Source: JAUVIB01 sp964424545
GTDB taxonomy: Bacteria; Calditrichota; Calditrichia; Calditrichales; Calditrichaceae
Direction: 5' to 3'
NCBI GenBank assembly: GCA_964424545.1
Contig: CAYRJN010000159.1
Location: 1 to 8,878 of the forward strand
DNA length: 8,878 nt
Positions 6,703-8,878 of the stretch are shown here, piece after piece. Below the pieces are notes generated by a model. The model ran no database searches. It was not told where the DNA came from and saw nothing but the letters and a program-made list of their open reading frames with translations. Position 1 is the first letter of the stretch. Each line of letters begins with the position of its first letter. The position numbers and the translations under genes were made by a program.

Positions 6703-6945
6703 AATCCCAACGAAAAATCTTTAGAATTAAAAAAAAACAGAGAAGAATCAACCAGACAAAGAATGTTGTCAATGCGATAAACATATCTCTTACGAGCAAT
6801 GCTAAATGGCACAAACCGTAGCGCGGCCTGCCCGACTTATTTGCTAGGGGGTACCATCCCGATTAAGAACATCGAACAGGCCATCATTGTCCGAATGGAT
6901 GGGAGATGCAATATATTTGCTGTTTTGGCGGCAATTCAGCGCCTT
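6703..6945. other. Gap between convergent genes; no gene seen
   Basis: This separates the DUF4838 gene (+) from the esterase gene (-). Only small symmetries are present: CCATCC (6854-6859) with GGATGG (6897-6902), and GGCG (6927-6930) with CGCC (6940-6943), the latter followed on the + strand by TTTCATTT and so a weak bidirectional terminator candidate. A 53-codon plus-strand reading frame (6799-6960) lacks a Shine-Dalgarno and recognisable motifs and overlaps the esterase end, so it is not called. Confidence 0.5.
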
Positions 6946-7920
6946 TCATTTATCTATTAAATAACGTTTAAAAAAACGATCCATATAATATTGACAATAA
7001 TCGTTTACTTTCCGCACCAGGTCCATTGTGTGCGGCCAGCCCTTCAGCTTATGATATTCGGCAGGAACGCCCGCACGATCTAACCATACTTTTAAGGAAT
7101 CCGATTGAGAATAAGGCACCAAGGCGTCTATCGTACCTTGAAAAATTAAGGTGGGCGGATCATCTGCAGTAATATAAGTTTTCGGAGAGGCTTTTATATA
7201 AATCTGCGGATCTTCTTCAAATGTTTTTCCAAGAAACTGTTGAGGCGATTTTTGTTTTATGGCGAATTCGGTGGTTAAATCGAAAGGTCCGTAAAAATCA
7301 ACTACAGCCTGAACCCTTGATGAAACGCTGTCGTCGCATTCCGCATCAAACTCGGGAATATCGGATGTATATCCGACCATTAATGCGAGATGCCCTCCCG
7401 CCGAGCCGCCGATAACGGCAATTTTTTCGGCGTTTATCATATATTGTGTTGCGTGACGGCGAAGCCAGCGAACAGCGCATTTTACATCCAACAGCGCTCC
7501 GGGAAAATGCGCTTCCTGACTAAAACGATAGGCGACGGTAGCCGTTATATAGCCTTTTTGAGCATAATCGAGTAGATACGCTAGATAATCATGTTTATCC
7601 CCTTTGCGCCAGCCCCCACCATGAATAAACACCAGCAAGGGAGCGGATCTTTTTAAATCTTTCAAACGATAAATATCAAGCTTTAACGCTCTGCTCGATG
7701 TTTCTTTGTATACAATATCTTTATATTCCACAATGTCATTCGGTATCGGGGGTTCCGTTTCTTTTAAATCAACCAGTCCGATAAAATAAGCGGCTTTAAG
7801 TAGAAATTCATTCGGATATCCGCTTGGCGGTTTGAGCGAGCCGTCCTTGTTAAATTTACTCGAGCAAGAGAGTAAGGAAACAATAGCTATGAAAATTAAT
7901 GTTAGAATTGTTTTTCTCAT
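6946..7920 (-). CDS. Lipoprotein alpha/beta-hydrolase, BD-FAE/acetyl-esterase-like
   Basis: A 324-residue serine esterase of the alpha/beta-hydrolase fold, most like carbohydrate esterases that remove acetyl or feruloyl groups from plant or algal glycans. The N-terminus is a lipoprotein signal: MRK, a hydrophobic core, and lipobox LLSC (16-19), so Cys19 should be lipidated and the enzyme anchored in the envelope. The oxyanion motif HGGGW is at 100-104, the nucleophile Ser173 is in GGSAGGH (171-177), Asp265 is in GTIDALVP and His297 in GWPHTMD, a complete triad. The start is set by AAAGGTG (minus strand, 7934-7928) seven bases before the ATG, overlapping the stop of the upstream ceramidase-like gene by one base; the 13-nt gap indicates one transcript. 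It converges with the DUF4838 gene. Esterase family is secure. The real substrate (acetylated sugar, feruloyl ester, other ester) is not determined. Confidence 0.9.
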   Translation of the reverse strand: MRKTILTLIFIAIVSLLSCSSKFNKDGSLKPPSGYPNEFLLKAAYFIGLVDLKETEPPIPNDIVEYKDIVYKETSSRALKLDIYRLKDLKRSAPLLVFIHGGGWRKGDKHDYLAYLLDYAQKGYITATVAYRFSQEAHFPGALLDVKCAVRWLRRHATQYMINAEKIAVIGGSAGGHLALMVGYTSDIPEFDAECDDSVSSRVQAVVDFYGPFDLTTEFAIKQKSPQQFLGKTFEEDPQIYIKASPKTYITADDPPTLIFQGTIDALVPYSQSDSLKVWLDRAGVPAEYHKLKGWPHTMDLVRKVNDYCQYYMDRFFKRYLIDK

Positions 7921-7933
7921 TTTATTTCACCTT

Positions 7934-8878
7934 TTATTTTATAAGAGGTTGGGCGGTTTCAAGCATACCGTTGACGATCACATTGCCTAAGTTTTTTCCG
8001 TAAAAACTGACGCTGGTTTCATAACCCCCCTTTTGATATTCGTGTTCACTTAGTATATAACTTATCCATTGATTGGCAAGTCCGCCGATAACAGGACAAT
8101 CGATACCGTCTTTTTCCAGAGTATCTTTAACCTGCAAGCCGAGCTCGGCTATCAATTCTCCCGGCGCGCCCACAAGTAAAAGATTACCTAATCGCAGCGC
8201 GGAAATAGATGTTTTTCGCGGCAAAACCTGATCAAGCAGAATTTGAATTTTCTCTTCGTCTAAACCGTACTCCTTACCGCCGGTTTCCATAAATTGCGGA
8301 TGAGGTTTTATGGGCGGAAGATCGATTGTTTCATAATTATATTTAAAGACTACGTGTTTAACCGGAACAATACTGCGGTATAATGTTAACGCTTTTACCG
8401 CTATGGCTCTACCGTAAATCTCCGCTTGTTCATAATGACTGCCTGCGGGTTTGGCCATAACGGACTGATCCCCTTCCGCGCCGTTATAATACATGGCAAT
8501 AACGCCCTCGCCGATACAACCTTCTATTTCGCGCTGCATATATCCGGGCCAGCCGGCGGAAACAAACATATCTTTAGCGCTCATAATCGTTGGATGCGCC
8601 GTCCAATTCACCAAAACGGCAAGCGGACCACCGCTTTTTAAATCGATACGCGTAACGGTCAAGTCGTTATCCACAAGAGGATTACCGCGTCTGTTGCGGT
8701 TGAGCTTCTTTAAATGTATTTTTGCCGTGCCGATTTTAATCGTTTGTAAATTTTGATCGGTATTTCTTATCAATTGCGATAGTTTTTCCACAACAAAATC
8801 CAACAACTCCGCTTGAAAAATTCCGATTGCCGGCATATTAAATATATTTTTATCGTTAAGCGCAAACATTTCCAAACT
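7934..8878 (-). CDS. Neutral/alkaline ceramidase-fold amidohydrolase (5'-truncated by window edge)
   Basis: The C-terminal roughly 314 residues of a neutral-ceramidase-family Zn hydrolase; the frame is open to the right edge, so the N-terminus, including the first HTHS-type Zn-binding motif and any signal peptide, is outside. Numbering from the TTG codon at 8875: VNWTAHPTIMS carries a likely Zn ligand His94; YYNGAEGDQS holds the family's GDxS segment with the presumed nucleophile Ser138; GAPGEL has the Glu ligand (E240); and the SYILSEHEY segment (272-280) supplies the conserved Tyr (Y273 or Y280). The family hydrolyses N-acyl bonds of sphingolipids, but bacterial relatives in polysaccharide or sulfatase loci are common and largely uncharacterised, so ceramide need not be the substrate. 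It is followed 13 nt later by the lipoprotein esterase, so they form one operon. Substrate unknown. Confidence 0.85.
   Translation of the reverse strand, partial: SLEMFALNDKNIFNMPAIGIFQAELLDFVVEKLSQLIRNTDQNLQTIKIGTAKIHLKKLNRNRRGNPLVDNDLTVTRIDLKSGGPLAVLVNWTAHPTIMSAKDMFVSAGWPGYMQREIEGCIGEGVIAMYYNGAEGDQSVMAKPAGSHYEQAEIYGRAIAVKALTLYRSIVPVKHVVFKYNYETIDLPPIKPHPQFMETGGKEYGLDEEKIQILLDQVLPRKTSISALRLGNLLLVGAPGELIAELGLQVKDTLEKDGIDCPVIGGLANQWISYILSEHEYQKGGYETSVSFYGKNLGNVIVNGMLETAQPLIK

Noticed and set aside
6632..6814. Hydrophobic 60-residue minus-strand frame at the DUF4838 end
   Set aside because: Its hydrophobicity comes from the A-rich plus-strand sequence, it overlaps a sure gene on the other strand and it lacks a ribosome binding site.
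6799..6960. 53-codon plus-strand frame in the convergent gap
   Set aside because: No Shine-Dalgarno, no recognised motif, and it overlaps the 3' end of the esterase gene.
1..8878. tRNA, rRNA, CRISPR array, insertion sequence or phage signal
   Set aside because: I saw no cloverleaf-like genes, rRNA sequence, regularly spaced repeats, transposase or integrase motifs, or target-site duplications.

Overview
The window looks like part of a Gram-negative bacterial chromosome. GC content is moderate, coding density is high, and the exported proteins carry a Sec signal peptide or a lipobox. The gene content points to the Planctomycetes/Verrucomicrobia or FCB-type environmental polysaccharide degraders (for example Ignavibacteria/Calditrichota-like or PVC-like lineages). 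The sequence alone does not fix the phylum.

Positions 1-2506 (+ strand) are the 3' part of a bacterial microcompartment (BMC) operon. In order it holds the C-terminal half of a PduP/EutE-type CoA-acylating aldehyde dehydrogenase, a cysteine-rich pentapeptide-repeat protein, a PduA-like hexameric shell protein (BMC-H), and a class II sugar-phosphate aldolase (FucA/RhaD type) with a C-terminal linker plus amphipathic helix that looks like an encapsulation peptide. Gaps are 10 nt, 37 nt and an 8-nt overlap. A 325-bp gene-free stretch with inverted repeats follows, then a divergent acetate/propionate-family kinase (2832-4028). Aldolase, acylating aldehyde dehydrogenase, shell protein and acyl kinase together match the fucose/rhamnose-degrading microcompartments known from Planctomycetes and Verrucomicrobia. 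In that pathway fuculose- or rhamnulose-1-phosphate is split to DHAP and lactaldehyde inside the shell, lactaldehyde goes to acyl-CoA, and the acyl-phosphate gives ATP through the kinase. The phosphotransacylase (PduL), the pentameric vertex proteins and the regulator are not in the window and may lie upstream.

Positions 4153-8878 hold exported or probably exported functions: a large secreted DUF4838 protein (+), and on the opposite strand a convergent two-gene unit of a lipoprotein alpha/beta-hydrolase (acetyl/feruloyl-esterase-like) and the C-terminal part of a neutral-ceramidase-fold amidohydrolase. A reasonable but unproven reading is that these envelope enzymes process a decorated glycan whose 6-deoxysugars feed the microcompartment.

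The points most worth following up are the pentapeptide-repeat gene inside the BMC operon, the Cys cluster next to the aldolase's putative encapsulation peptide, and the kinase's substitutions at active-site positions that are nearly invariant in classical AckA.
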